The notes: generated by a model from the sequence alone, not told the origin. Shown: positions 1 through 10,880, numbered from the stretch's first letter. The stretch is 64,000 bases of DNA from Narthecium ossifragum (GCA_963920575.1 OY986972.1:16534502-16598501); one strand, 5' to 3'. Numbers and translations: made by a program.

Positions 1-56
1 TTTATTGTACCCAAGTCGTGGACCAGAACCGTCCATTTTTACCCGTTAGCCAGTCT

Positions 57-556
57 TGGATCGATCCGAAATAGGTTCGGATCGATCCAAGATGTCAAAA
101 TTTGGGTTTCTAACGGCTTGGATTGATCCAATATGAGTTTGGATCGATCCAATGTGTAACAAGAGTCATAGCTCCCTGGAAAGGGTTTTGGATCGATCCA
201 GACTGGTTCGGATCGATCCGAATATGTTTGGATCAATCCAGACTGGTTGGGATTGATTCGATGTGTAAAACTGCAAAACTGGTCCCTGGAAAGGGTTTTG
301 GATCGATCCAGACTTGTTTGGATCGATCCGGAATAAGTTTGGATCGATCCAGACTGGTTTGGATCGATCCGAAATAAGTTTGGATCGATCCAGACTGGGT
401 TGGATCGATCCAGACTGGTTTGGATCGATCCGAAATAAGTTTGGATCGATCCAGACTGGGTTGGATCGATCCGGAATAAGTTTGGATCCATCCAGACTGG
501 GTCTGGATCAATTCTGGATCCATCCAGACTGGGTCTGGTCTGGATTCAATTCAGAC
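57..556. repeat. Palindromic GGATCGATCC array
   Basis: About nineteen intact or near-intact copies of the 10-bp palindrome GGATCGATCC lie in roughly 500 bases. In the dense part (about 300-480) copies recur every 20-21 bases, close to two helical turns. They are separated by two alternating spacer types, AGACTGGTTT-like and GAAATAAGTTT-like. Degenerate copies such as GGATCAATCC and GGATTGATCC show the C-to-T or G-to-A changes expected from decay of methylated CpG. Open reading frames here in several frames on both strands simply translate the repeat and are not genes. The host element is not identifiable because the window begins here. Confidence 0.9.
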
Positions 557-579
557 TCATCAGGCGTACAACAAATACA

Positions 580-880
580 TGTACAATATAAGAAAGAGAC
601 GCACCCTCCACACAGACGATAATTACATCCATCCACCACAATCACCTATCCTCCACACATAGACAATATAAGAAAGAGGCACACCATGGAGTATAAGCAA
701 TTAACTTTTTGGAAGCTGTTGCAAACTATTGCAAACTGTTGCAAACTGTTGCAAACAGTTGCAAAACCAGATATCAGGTGATAAGTGTACTCAAACCAGC
801 CATAATTGTACTCAAACTACATGATATCAGGTGACATAAGCGTACTCAAACTACATGATATCAGCTGACATAAATACTCT
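580..880. repeat. Cluster of short direct repeats
   Basis: Three small repeat sets lie next to one another. ACAATATAAGAAAGAG occurs twice (near 585 and 663). A GTTGCAAACT-like decamer is repeated about five times (about 716-768). A 34-bp unit beginning TACTCAAACTACATG is duplicated in tandem (809-842 and 843-876). No coding signal was seen. The set may belong to the same element as the palindrome array to its left. Confidence 0.75.
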
Positions 881-1794
881 ATTTCCATCCTTCCCCAGGC
901 AACTGCAGGAAGTTGGAGATTTAAGTCAATAATAAAGTTTCATTCTAGTTGGTACAACACTGTATCAAATAGGGAACTGAATCTTTGCTTAACAAGGCAA
1001 AGGATGGATGCTGATCCCTCAGCTCCTACTTCTACTGCGCTTTTTTTATTAGCATTTGCTGGAGGAGTGATCCACTATCAATTTGATGTAAAACAAGTCA
1101 CAAGTGAACCACTGCATAGAAAGACAAACAGTTTAAGGCCTGATTGATTTTAAGAGCCTTTAGCAAGACAATCATGTAATTGCATCAAACTGTACAAAGG
1201 GAGAAATAAGAAGAGCTGTCCTCCATACTAATTTACAGGAGACAAACAACTTTCTACTTCTTATTGAATGTTTCAATGTGCATTGGAGAAGATATCTACT
1301 ATCCTCTGAAAACAGGACAATTTCCCTTATACAAAGAGCATCACTGTGATGAGAAAATATGAAAGAGTGACATCAACAAATTTGATAGGCTAAATGGGAT
1401 TAATAAAATATGTTTAGACCAAATAAAAAAGACATTGGCCCAAAGTCTGAAGACTAGGAAGCAACACAATAGACCAACCGATTTAATTCCATTCTACAAT
1501 TGGAAGTACCTGTAATCATAAGAAGACTGACTAGTAGAAGATTATCAGTAAATATGCATGCAAAATTAGCAATGAAATGTAATTAAACCACTTACGTCAT
1601 CAACTCCTATTAGATAATTTACTTATTTCTCTCAACCACCACAAGAAGCAACACCTATATGGTAAGAATGAAACAAAGAACGAACGTGATAATCAGCATA
1701 AAAACATTCACACAAAAGAGGGCGTAAGTCCCAAATTGGTAGGTCCTACTTAAGATAGTCACATCTCTACTGAAGATTGCATACGAATGTACCT
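881..1794. other. Unassigned non-coding stretch
   Basis: AT-rich sequence without a convincing gene, RNA or repeat. It lies downstream of the minus-strand Myb/SANT gene and may be its 3' flank. A string TTTAAGGCCTG near 1132 partly resembles the Harbinger end at 4139 but is not convincing as the partner terminus. Confidence 0.4.
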
Positions 1795-3264
1795 CTACAT
1801 CTCCGAATCCGATCGGCCGTGTGCGCTTGGGTCATATTCCGGCATTCCATATGGTGTCCCACTACGATTGACTTCTTCATATTGAGGATGCTGACCTCTT
1901 CTTGGTATATTGGCGGAAGGGAAGTTTGTGCGAAGGAGATTTGTGCAAGGCATGTCGTTCTGAGGAGGCCATGCGGGTGGGTGGTATGATGATCCAGCAT
2001 ATGGTAAATTGGAAGGTCGTTGCCTCTGCACATTCTGGCTAAATGGGTTGGGTGCCCGAACATGTTTATCTACCCACATCTTACGTAGGTACTCGCCCTT
2101 CAGTGAGATGAATGCTTCCCTATTTTCGCGAATTTTAAATATGTCCGATAACTCGACCAATTGGTAAGGGGTTATGTCCGGCATTGCATGAGCCAACTAC
2201 ATACACCGCGGAAGCGAGTAATCAAGCACTCGCTAGTGCACTTCAGCTTTCATCTCTATCCGCCTTTCCATACACATGGCAATCCGACTTGAACCAACTG
2301 ATCCGGCTTCGGCCCTCTTCTTCTTTCCGCTGTTTACATTCTCTCTACTGCGACGCTTGCTACCGGAAGATCCAGAGGCATCCGTGGCACTAGCACTTTT
2401 CCCTCGTGAAGATGGTGCATCTGGTGTGCTTTGCGAGACTGATTGAATTGATGGTGTGTCTTGAAAGTTATCACCGTATTGAGATGACATGGGTTGTCTC
2501 GCGTTGCGGGCCTCACCATCAATGTTAAGGGAAGAGATACGAGATGGATACAGGGGAGTAGGAGGTGACTGGGCATCCGTTTGGGTATCCGATGATCCAC
2601 TGCTTTCGAGAGTTTCCTCTGGCCCTTCATTCTGTGCCTTCTTGGTGTTGGAGGAAAAACGAAACTCCCCAGTTGCAGTATTCGTGCTCATCAGGAGATT
2701 CATGGTGTCATAGAACATATAAACTTTATCTTTCAGACAGACATACTTTGAACCTTCCTGAAGGTAGGAAGAGAACATGAAATCAATGCAAGATCTTTAT
2801 TTCGTACAAAGCTATCAATTGAGCAGTAGATCTTACCCTTATTAGTTCATCCCATGCTGATGCATTAGGAGGCAAAGGCATATTGGTGTCATCATCCCAT
2901 CCCCAACCGCTCTTGCCAACCAGTTCTTTGTAGGCGCTACGCTTTTTTTTAGGACCTTCAACCTATTTTTCAGGTTCTTCATATCCATCTTCTCCACACG
3001 ATGCTTGTTGAACTCGTCTAGAATGAACCTCCATGCGTCCTTAGTAAATTGCCCATTGATGAAGAAGTTATTGACGTATCGTTCCTTCAATAGGTCAAGT
3101 AGGTGGTGGTCTTCGGCCTCAATCCAATTTTTCTTCCTTATTATTGGATTGTTGTTGGTGTTCCTCCTCGACATTTTCTCCCTTTTTTTTTGATCGCAGG
3201 ACCAGCGCCTACACATGTATGAATCATTAATCATCACGACATTAGATCCGACATTATGAAACAA
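1795..3264 (-). pseudogene. PIF/Harbinger-type Myb/SANT DNA-binding protein, broken
   Basis: Proteins of this family bind transposon ends and accompany the PIF/Harbinger transposase. Exon 1 (about 3264-2842) encodes a plant Myb/SANT-like domain with the tryptophan-spaced pattern KKNWIEAEDHHLLDLL and a second helix around AWRFILDEFNKH. A splice gap leads to a second exon (2778-2233) with a Ser/Thr-rich linker, a basic GSKRRSRENVNSGKKKR stretch and, after a break, the C-terminal segment 2196-1795. A frameshift sits at a run of eight T (plus strand, about 2943-2950): downstream of it the expected GWGWDDDTN-type motif is read in another frame. Stops also separate 2233 from 2196. I therefore call it a pseudogene. 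No DDE transposase partner is seen in this segment. A domesticated L10-interacting-MYB-like gene is possible but less likely given the terminus at 4139. Confidence 0.75.
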
Positions 3265-4080
3265 ATTAATGCTAATTATGTCCGATGAGTTCTCATAACC
3301 AACAGCTCTTTGCTGTTAGACCCAAAACAGAGCATGAGCAAATCAAACACACCGGCGATTGGGATGAAAAAGAAGATTGGAAGTGCAATGAAACCGTACA
3401 TAGCAGCGGAAAAAATCAATTCTGGTGAAAATCCCACAAAAAACAAAAAGGAAATCCTCACCAGAGATTGGACAACGGGCTGCAAGTGGGAGGTGTTGAT
3501 GATGGAAAAGGCAGTCGGAGCTTCAGATCCAGCACATCGATGAGATATGTGGTGACCTCCAAGCTTCGAGATCGTCAATGGTGGCGGACCAATTGAACGC
3601 CAGTGTGCATTCGGTGACGAACGATCCGGGGACGTCGAGATCAAGGAAGGGTGCACGGCTCTTCCTTGGGCGTCTAGATCTGGTCAAGACCAATTCTGGT
3701 GACCTCCTCCAGGCTACGAGTTTGAGAAGGAGGGCGGGGGGGGGGGGGGGGGGGGGGGGCCTTTCAATGCCGTCCGGTTCTGGTGAACAACGATCCGGTG
3801 ACAGCCAGGCGTTGAGATCCAGAAGGGTGGAAGGCCGCCGCCGCCATCGTCGAGGTCTGATGAAGAACTCCCCAGGAGAAGAACCCCCATACAATCAAGA
3901 GGGAGCGTCCCCCATCTCACATTAAAGCAGGAAAAGAAGGGGAGAAGTTGCAGACGAATGGGAGCAGAAGAAACCAAGGCCCAGAGGAAGTAGAAGAGGA
4001 AGAGCGAGGAAGAGGGTATTTTTTCGGGGTGCACAAACCCGGGTTAAAACCTTATTCCCGTTCCTTAACCCTGTTATGTT
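3265..4080. other. 5' flank of the Harbinger-type gene
   Basis: No gene is supported. The stretch contains GC-rich sequence (about 3540-3900), a long poly-G tract and purine-rich sequence (about 3920-4015). A reading frame on the minus strand (3276-3656) has hydrophobic stretches but no recognisable domain and no codon evidence. It probably represents promoter and leader of the minus-strand Myb/SANT gene. Confidence 0.4.
3736..3759. repeat. Poly-G tract, 24 G
   Basis: Twenty-four consecutive G on the plus strand, flanked by GGGC and CC. Such a run can form G-quadruplex structure and is prone to sequencing and polymerase slippage, so its true length is uncertain. Confidence 0.95.
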
Positions 4081-4139
4081 TGGGAATAAGTACGGGAATA
4101 AGGGGGTTATTCCCCCCTTATTCCCGTACCAAACAAGGC
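4060..4139. repeat. Harbinger-like terminus with perfect hairpin
   Basis: Read on the minus strand the end begins GGCCTTGTTTGGTACGGGAA, the classic PIF/Harbinger/Tourist end. TTA follows directly on the plus strand (4140-4142), matching the family's 3-bp TTA/TAA target preference. Just inside lies a perfect 17-bp stem (4090-4106 with 4113-4129) around a 6-base loop; weaker pairing TGTTTGG/CCAAACA extends it outward. The opposite element end was not found with confidence. Confidence 0.7.
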
Positions 4140-4237
4140 CTTAAGTTTGTAAAGTTGGTTATTAATTGTTGTCCCTGATTGCACAAAACCAGCTCCACTT
4201 GCATTCATAAAAACTCCAGAAATAATCTGCCGAGATG

Positions 4238-4632
4238 TTAGATGATCGTCAGTATCAACATATACAATAAAAAGCAATCAATTATCTCAATGAGATACAT
4301 ATGAAGTTTTGAAGGAGCCACTTTATTGTTGCCAAGAATAGAGCAAGTGAGATGTACCAAAGAATGGATGCATGCAATCACAGCATAAGTTACAAACACA
4401 AAGAAGATCTTGTAATTTGCATGTCCTATGCAATTGTTTATCCAGACACAGTGATGATTCTGAAAATGTAGGAGGCCATGTTGTGAGTTCACGACAAGAA
4501 TTAAAAAATCCAAATCTACAAAGACAGTGTGCATACGTACATACCATTCTCAGGACAGCTTTTGCAAATCCAGCAATGATGGGCACGAGGAGGCATGTAA
4601 TGAGAGCATTTCTGACAGTATTTTAAATCTCC
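4238..4632 (-). pseudogene. DHHC palmitoyltransferase (PAT16-like) gene fragment
   Basis: Plant DHHC proteins are membrane S-acyltransferases that attach palmitate to protein cysteines. Two adjacent exons of the catalytic cysteine-rich domain are visible. The first (about 4632-4543) follows an acceptor TTTTTCAG and encodes GGDLKYCQKCSHYM, PPRAHHCWICKSC and then VLRM in another frame: about two bases appear lost between CKSC and VLRM. A donor GTATGTACG follows ATG. The second exon (about 4460-4238) starts NHHCVWINNCIGHANYKIFF and continues into a hydrophobic segment like the third membrane helix of the family. The expected Asp of the DHHC signature is Asn here; the catalytic Cys is retained. 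N-terminal membrane exons are not seen. Frameshift plus missing parts make it a non-functional fragment, plausibly captured by a neighbouring DNA transposon. Confidence 0.8.
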
Positions 4633-4639
4633 ACCCTGA

Positions 4640-5176
4640 AAAACCAAATTAGAAGGAAAAGAAAAGGATAATTGGTGGGAGCTAGCTGATGCTAAACTGT
4701 ACTGATCACATTGAGAATTTCATAGGTCACATACTTAAAGCTGAAAAGATAGATCACTATAGAATTTGGCAATTATCTATAGATTAATTTACACACAGAA
4801 GCACAATAGTGGTGAAGGAAAATCACAGCAAAGGGTTTCCTTATTTCATAGAACAAAGCCCAAACATAATAACAAAGTAGAAATTTGGAGACACCATGTC
4901 ACCATCAGTTACTTCTTCAAAACTTGAAACAATGACAAGTTAATAGGATCAAATTAGAACACATTCATATTATCTTTTGCATAAAACGATTAGAGGGAAT
5001 GGTATATATACAGCTTGATTCACCTTAGTAGACCATCGAACCATATGCTATTCAAGGCTACTCAATTCAGTGATCCACTGCCACCAAAGGTATTCTCATT
5101 TGTTGCAAGCTTAGATAGTTCTGAAAATAAAGAAATACTATAAGCATATATACGAGATGAAAACAAGATTAATTAC
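4640..5176. other. Unassigned stretch between DHHC fragment and hAT gene
   Basis: AT-rich, no gene or repeat recognised. The left end of the hAT element should lie somewhere between here and about 4140, but no sequence matching its right end (AGGGGTGAGCAAAACC read inward) was found. Confidence 0.4.
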
Positions 5177-7338
5177 CTAAGAGGCTAAATTTAGTAACTT
5201 ACCACGTTCAAATGTTTCCAACTCAATAACATCCTCCTCCATGGATATAGATTGAAACCTCGTGGACTTTCGTAGCCAATCTTGTACACAAATCAGTGCC
5301 TCTGCTATCATAGAAGTAAGAGAACTCCTAAATGCATCCAAAACTCTTCCACCAGTGCTGAAGGCGGATTCCGAAGCCACTGTGGAAATTGGAATCGCCA
5401 AGAGCTCTCGAGCCATGGTTGATAGTATCGGAAATCTAGAAGAATTGATCTTCCACCATAGAAGAACATCAAAAGTCTCACAATCTTTTTCATTATCTTC
5501 CCCTAGATACTTATCCAATTCTAATTTGTTCTCTCCCCCTCCAGCCTCTGATTGTATTCTCTTTAATCTGGATAAAACCCTGGCCTTCACTTGATCATCA
5601 ACCGATTGTTCTTCCTTCCCCGTAGCCAATTGAGATAGATCGGATGGCTGAATTGTAGTTGAAGGTCCACTTTGTGGTGAAACCAACTTCTTATACTCTT
5701 CAAACATTTTATAGGTGACATCGTTCACCCTTTTAGCAACCCTTTCGCCATCTCCAAACTCATACATTTCTTCCAATGCAAGACTAATATATCTAAACTT
5801 GTACCTTGGATCAAAAACAACTGGCACAAATGTTAAGATATTCAACTTATCACTATTTGCTCCCCAGTATTTCTCAAAATTTTCTTTCATTTTATCGGCC
5901 ATGATGCGCAATCCAATGTCATTACCACGCCTCCATTCTTGCAACACACCGGATAAAACACTGAGCTCATGAAAAAAGCTGCTTCATGTGATGTAAGAAG
6001 TGCCTGACACCTTCAATGTTAGCTCATAAAAGTGTCGTAAGAAACGTACCAATCTCCTCACCTTTAGCCAATCTTCTGGAGTAGGCATTCCTTCTCTTCC
6101 ATTGCCTTCAAGCTCGCTTCTAATTTGTGGCTCTAACTCTTCAAATCTATCAAATGCACCTTCGAACTTTTGGGCGGCATCCAACATCATATAGGTGGAG
6201 TTCCACCTAGTGCTCACATCTAGGCTCAACAAACTTTTGCTTTGAATCTTTTCTATCTCCACACACTCTTTGAACTTATTTAAACTCATAGGAGATTGCT
6301 TCACATACTTCACAACCGTACGAACTCGATCAACAGATGTGCCCATATCATTTAAACCTTCACCAACTACTAAATTGATGATATGAGCCACACATCTCGT
6401 ATGCATAGTCTCCATCCAAGACAGTTACCATCTTCCTCTTCAAGTACTTAAGAGCTACATCATTTGAGCTTGCATTATCCACCGTCGCAGTAAAAACTTT
6501 TTGAATCCCCCAATCTTTCAAGCATTTCTCTAGTAGCCTTCCAATAGCTTCACCTTTATGACTACTGATTGAACAAAAGTTTATTATTCTCTTGTGTAGT
6601 GTCTAATCATTATCGATAAAGTGAGCCGTGAGACACATGTAGTTGATTCTTTGAAGTGATATCCATGTGTCCGTAGTAAGAGATACACTTTTGTCATTAT
6701 CTTTAAACCACTTCTTCAACTTTGTCTTCTCCTCTTCAAAAATATTAAAGCAATCCCTTCTAATTGTCCACCTCGAGGGCACATGAAGTCTTGGACACGC
6801 CACTTTGCAGAACTCCTTGAAACCCACCGTCTCAACAAACTTGAAAGGCAAGTCATTGAGTATGAGCATCTGAGCTAATGCCTTTCTAATGTTCTTGGTT
6901 AAACTTTCATGTGCTAACAACTGATCCTTCCCCATCTTTTTCAAATCTTAGTTCCGCTTGTTGGCCAGTCGAGCGAGGAAACTTTGGGCATTGAAGAAGG
7001 TGTTTCTTCATCCCTGTTGTTCCATTTACCCTTGGGTCGGAACGATAAACTTTGGCACAATACTTGCATTTGCTCCTTTGTTTGCCATCACCCGGATCGT
7101 CGAAACGATCATAGTGTGCCCAAACATCTGATCTTGGCTCCATTGATTTTCTTTCTCCCTTCGATTTTGTCTCTTCTCTCTTTCTTTTGTTATCCATTGT
7201 CCTACTCCCTTTATCTGTTGTCACGGCTCTTGTGGGAATAGAGCTTTCACCAGTGGCATCCTCCTCCATTAATTCTTGGGAAAGTGAGTGAGAGGTAGGA
7301 GAGTGAGGAGAGACATCATGGGAATGATGGGATGACAT
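5177..7338 (-). pseudogene. hAT-family transposase, broken
   Basis: hAT transposases cut and paste elements with 8-bp target duplications. Reading on the minus strand: an N-terminal BED zinc finger (about 7130-6990; SDVWAHYDRF, CKYCAKVY, then GMKKHLLQC), the RNase H-like catalytic region (TDTWIS about 6690; HTRCVAHIINLVV about 6400; STRWNSTYMML about 6215) and the C-terminal hATC dimerisation domain (about 5480-5280; WWKINSSRFPILSTMAREL, then STVASESAFS and RSSLTSMIAEALIC). The ATG at 7338 directly follows a splice acceptor (TTTTTAG). The frame is broken near 6907-6944, by an in-frame TAG at about 6603, by a frameshift near 6418 and by a TGA at about 5984. It is a decayed but nearly full-length gene of the zinc-finger-BED / RICESLEEPER-like group. 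Confidence 0.92.
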
Positions 7339-8300
7339 CTAAAAACATAAAAACGAATATAGCTTGCAAGTTATAACATTTTAACAATAAACATACAAAA
7401 GAAGTAAAATAATCAATAATTATATGTAGCTTGTAAAAGGCAAAGTCTTTGGAAACAGAGAAAGGGTAAAAATACATCAATAACTGAAACTATTGTATGT
7501 CATACTTGGAATCTACACATGATAAACTGATTATAAATATTTGGCAAAGAAAAGGAATCCAAAACTCTATGCATGTAGCTAATCAAATTTCAAAATAATC
7601 TCCAAAACTACTGGCAAAACTTGCAGCACATGAAATGAATCGAAAAAACTCCTTGTAAGTACTTGATCTACAAATTCATATCTGAATCTAACAAATAGAG
7701 CATTGTTCTTCCCGAGCACTACACTATTCTAGCTAGCTAGGCCTCAAACGATGTGCAATCTCTATTATAAATAATGAAAAGAATCATAACTGTGAGGGAT
7801 GCAGCGGACTAAAGCAAAATCAAAACAACGGATCAAAAAAAAAATCAAAAGAAATGTGATAGATGCATGGGAAATAGTGTAAATCGGAAAAACACATTGG
7901 TACGCTGGTAGCAGTAGCACTGATCAAGAAACAGGGGAAATCAAAAGATCTGTGAGGATGCAGCAGGCAAAAAAAAATCAAAAGAAAGAAACAAAAGAGA
8001 GAGGAAATAAAGAAAAGAAAAGAAAAAGGTGAGGAGAACTAACCATCAGTGGTGGACCTGGTGGTGGAGTGCCGGCGTGCCGCCGCGTGCGAGCGGGTGT
8101 TGTTCGTTGTCGGCTGTCGGAGGACGGGAGGTCTGGGAGGAGGGAGTTGGGACTACCAGTCACCGCAGCGGTGCAGCCTGTTGTTGGAACTTGGAGGGCT
8201 AGGGGCCTAGGGCATGGCATCAGGCATCGGCTCGAGTGGGCAAATAGCAATAGGGCATGGGCCGCCGCATGGCATCAGGCAATAAGGCATCATTAGATAT
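7339..8300 (-). other. 5' leader exon and intron of the hAT gene
   Basis: A donor-like GTTAGT on the minus strand at 8043 and the acceptor abutting the ATG at 7338 define a probable 705-bp leader intron (7339-8043). The GC-rich segment 8044-8250 would be the untranslated first exon. This layout is inferred from splice signals only. No protein-coding evidence exists for the open frames in the GC-rich part. Confidence 0.5.
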
Positions 8301-8399
8301 TTAGGTCAATAGATCATAGATGTAAGATGTTAGGCTCTGAGATGACTCGACCCGAGTTAGTAAGTCACCTGACTCAATCCAATGCTAGTATATTAGTAT

Positions 8400-8561
8400 A
8401 TTACATTAAATATTTCGGTATTTACCGAATTTGAAAAAATAAAAACCGAATATCAAATTTTTAAAATATAAAAACCGAACCGAACCGAATATACCGAAAA
8501 ACCGAACCGAATTTTTGGTTTGGTTCGGTTCTATGATTTCGGTTCGGTTTTGCTCACCCCT
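8400..8561. repeat. hAT element right terminus with ACCGAA subterminal repeats
   Basis: Repeated ACCGAA/CCGAACCGAA hexamers on both strands lead to the end TTTTGCTCACCCCTA. Read inward from the end this is TAGGGGTGAGCAAAACCGAA, a common plant hAT terminus. It lies upstream of the minus-strand transposase, as expected. The 8-bp target duplication could not be confirmed because the other end was not found. Confidence 0.75.
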
Positions 8562-8838
8562 AATTGTGAGGAATATTTATGGAATATTCATTTTTCAAGG
8601 GCTAGTATCAAAAGATACGAGGGTATCCATGATATTCAAAAATTTGTTGGGGTATATTTATAAGAGTATATATATTTAATTGACCATTCTATAAATCATA
8701 AGGATATAAAAAAAATTTCCTCCTAAATCTCATTTCTTAGGGTATTTGTGTCTACATGGTCCACGTGGTGGCAGTGGATATGATGGAAATGATGATAAAA
8801 TGACATTCTAAATATTTTATATTAGAGTTCCTTATATA
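8562..8838. other. Flank between hAT and MULE-1
   Basis: AT-rich sequence, no gene recognised. It ends at the target site of the next element. Confidence 0.4.
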
Positions 8839-8847
8839 AAGTAAAAA

Positions 8848-8975
8848 GGTTTTTTTCATATTTTTCCTTCAGATTTTCTAAATATCATAATTACCCCTAT
8901 ATTTTTTTTAACTTACTAATATACCCTTGAAATTTTGAAAACTCCGTAAACCTACCTCTCGGGTTATTTGGCGGT
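8848..8975 (+). repeat. MULE-1 left terminal inverted repeat
   Basis: Matches the reverse complement of 22545-22672. The shared core includes CTAAATATCATAATTACCCC followed by TATATTTTTT, then ACCCTTGAAAT and GTAAACCTACC. Confidence 0.9.
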
Positions 8976-9176
8976 GAATCTTCATAGAATATTCCTAACG
9001 CTGCTAATAATGCAATGTACAAAGACCTTATTGGCCTCAACGGTGATAAAAGATACCCTTTAACGATCTCTTCTCTCTTCTCATCTTCCAGCTCTATCTA
9101 GGGTTTCAAAAAGGTTCCAAGCAAACCCTTGGTTGTAGAGCTTCGTCCTCATCCTCAAGTTGCCTCTTTTGTCGTC

Positions 9177-9746
9177 ATGGTGAGGGAATTGAGCTTAGCC
9201 TCTCAATCGACAACCTGCCCCTTTCCTCCTCTCCCTAGATCTTTCACCATCTTTTCCATGGCCTTGACGAAAAATAGATGGGCAGATTCCGCAACATCTA
9301 CTCCATCAATTGGCTCAGCCTCCACCGTGCGATGCCGTTGCAATGAACCTTGCTCCATCCGCCATTCCAATCGGGTTCACAGCAAAGGAAAAGGTTTCTA
9401 CTGTTGCTCACAGAACATGGTACGATCCCACTGCCAATTTTTATGCTTTTTGTTAGGTATGGAGCATCTAATTCGTCTATTATTCATATTTCAAAACAAT
9501 GAAGAACGTGGATGTGGATTTTTTATGGGGGTTGATGGTTCGGAGCATTCAACTGTGGACTTGAACTATCAGCTCAAGGAAATGGAGAAGCTGATGATGT
9601 ATCAAATTAGCTTGCTTGGAGAAAGGTCGGCTACAACACTTCACATCATGGAAAAGTTGGAAATAACTGCTTCAAATATGCTCTCATTGTTGTTTGTTCC
9701 GTCTGTTGTAATTGGAGTTTTTTTCCTCCTAAAGATTGTACTTTAG
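9177..9746 (+). CDS. GRF-type zinc-finger protein with C-terminal membrane anchor (MULE-borne)
   Basis: 189 codons, open from the ATG at 9177; an in-frame ATG at 9258 is an alternative start. Residues 53-119 form a GRF-type zinc finger: CRCNEPC (C53, C55, C59), GKGFYCC (C76, C77) and RGCGFF (C113). The finger carries an insertion of about 25 residues that reads like a retained short intron (GT at about 9419, AG before 9490). A short coiled-coil follows (residues 128-165, QLKEMEKLM) and then one hydrophobic segment (169-188), probably a membrane anchor. GRF fingers bind nucleic acid; small GRF-coiled-coil-TM proteins are common in plant genomes and their role is unknown. The gene reads away from the left terminal repeat towards the transposase, the position mudrB has in maize MuDR. 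Confidence 0.7.
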   Translation: MVRELSLASQSTTCPFPPLPRSFTIFSMALTKNRWADSATSTPSIGSASTVRCRCNEPCSIRHSNRVHSKGKGFYCCSQNMVRSHCQFLCFLLGMEHLIRLLFIFQNNEERGCGFFMGVDGSEHSTVDLNYQLKEMEKLMMYQISLLGERSATTLHIMEKLEITASNMLSLLFVPSVVIGVFFLLKIVL

Positions 9747-10247
9747 ACTTTGGATTGAGTCTATGCTATTAAATAAGAGAGTACTCGATGCAATTTATTT
9801 TGCAATTTACCCTTGTTTCAAGTGCAATTCACTGAAATTTGTATTTCATCAAATGTCTTGTTTGATACATTTGATCAGCTCATAGATACATTTGAACTGT
9901 AGCACATTTGAATTTTGAACTATGTCAATACTAAGAACACATTTAAACCATCCATATATTGAGAACACATTCACACCAGTTGAGAACAGAACTAACATTC
10001 ACATTCAATTGAGAGCATACAACTAACATTCATAGTCAATTAAATGTGTACATCTACAATGCACACTCGAATATTCACAACCACACAACCAAATATGTGT
10101 CAGTACATAACTATGCCATATAGACATGGCTTCAAAGAACCCATAATTGAAGTTCAAATTCCATCATAGCCTCCATGGAGGTGCTACTGTGCCTCTACTA
10201 TGTCCTGATGTTGTGCCTCTTTCTTGCAGTGCTCCTGAGCCCCTTCC
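9747..10247. other. Convergent intergenic region of MULE-1
   Basis: AT-rich sequence between the two convergent MULE genes. It should hold both 3' ends. TTTGAACTGTAGCACATTTGAA-like short repeats (about 9880-9970) are seen; no gene is recognised. Confidence 0.5.
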
Positions 10248-10880
10248 CTACCCTCCTCCTATAACAGGAGCTTTTACCCTGGCAGGTGGATTTGATTCAT
10301 TAGGGTTGTAAAGGCCCATTCCCAAACCATAAGGAGTCACGATAGGATTGCTACAAATTCAGTGTATTTTGGGTTAGAATTGATCAATGCAACGACCAAA
10401 ATAGTAAGAACCAAGCATTCAACATATGTACCTATAAAACACTGTCCCTGTATCAGGGCTTGGCTGGCTTGCAGATTTTGATGTTGACCCTTTTATTGCT
10501 CCACCATTTCCTCTACCTCTGTGATGAGTGCATGAAAGTGCACTCTGAACAACCTTATAACCATTTCAATTGCTAGATTATTATCCTTAATCAGCATCTT
10601 TATTACTATTTTTATACTTTTATATGCTTCACATAGTTGTCTCGAAAATGCAGGAAATTGGAGCTAAAAGAAGCTGAAAAGAGTATATGGATCAACTTCA
10701 AAAATTAATCTGTACTTACTCATGAAGAACCAGATGATGTACCATATATGGTTGGAAAGCTCTTGAAGTCTAGATTCTGGAGAATTTTATGGTTCATGAT
10801 TCTGAGTTTTCTATAGGAAGTTACGGTAATTTTAGTACTGATGGCGCAGTCTGAAGGGCAGAACAGAAAATAAGATGGGA

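Noticed and set aside
39..622. Several overlapping 84-150-codon open frames on both strands rich in DRS, IDP and GSI
   Set aside because: They are translations of the GGATCGATCC tandem array; all frames of the repeat are open.
1130..1165. TTTAAGGCCTGATTGATTTTAAG as possible left end of the Harbinger element
   Set aside because: Only about eight bases match the end at 4139 and the flanking TTA/TAA bases do not pair correctly.
3276..3656. 126-codon minus-strand frame with hydrophobic stretch
   Set aside because: No recognisable family, no splice or codon support, lies in the leader of a transposon gene.
4024..4050. CGGGGTGCACAAACCCGGG as possible left end of the hAT element
   Set aside because: Only loosely similar to the right end and no matching 8-bp target duplication.
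9129..9176. Upstream extension of the GRF gene to 9129
   Set aside because: The codon there is TTG; the first in-frame ATG is 9177.
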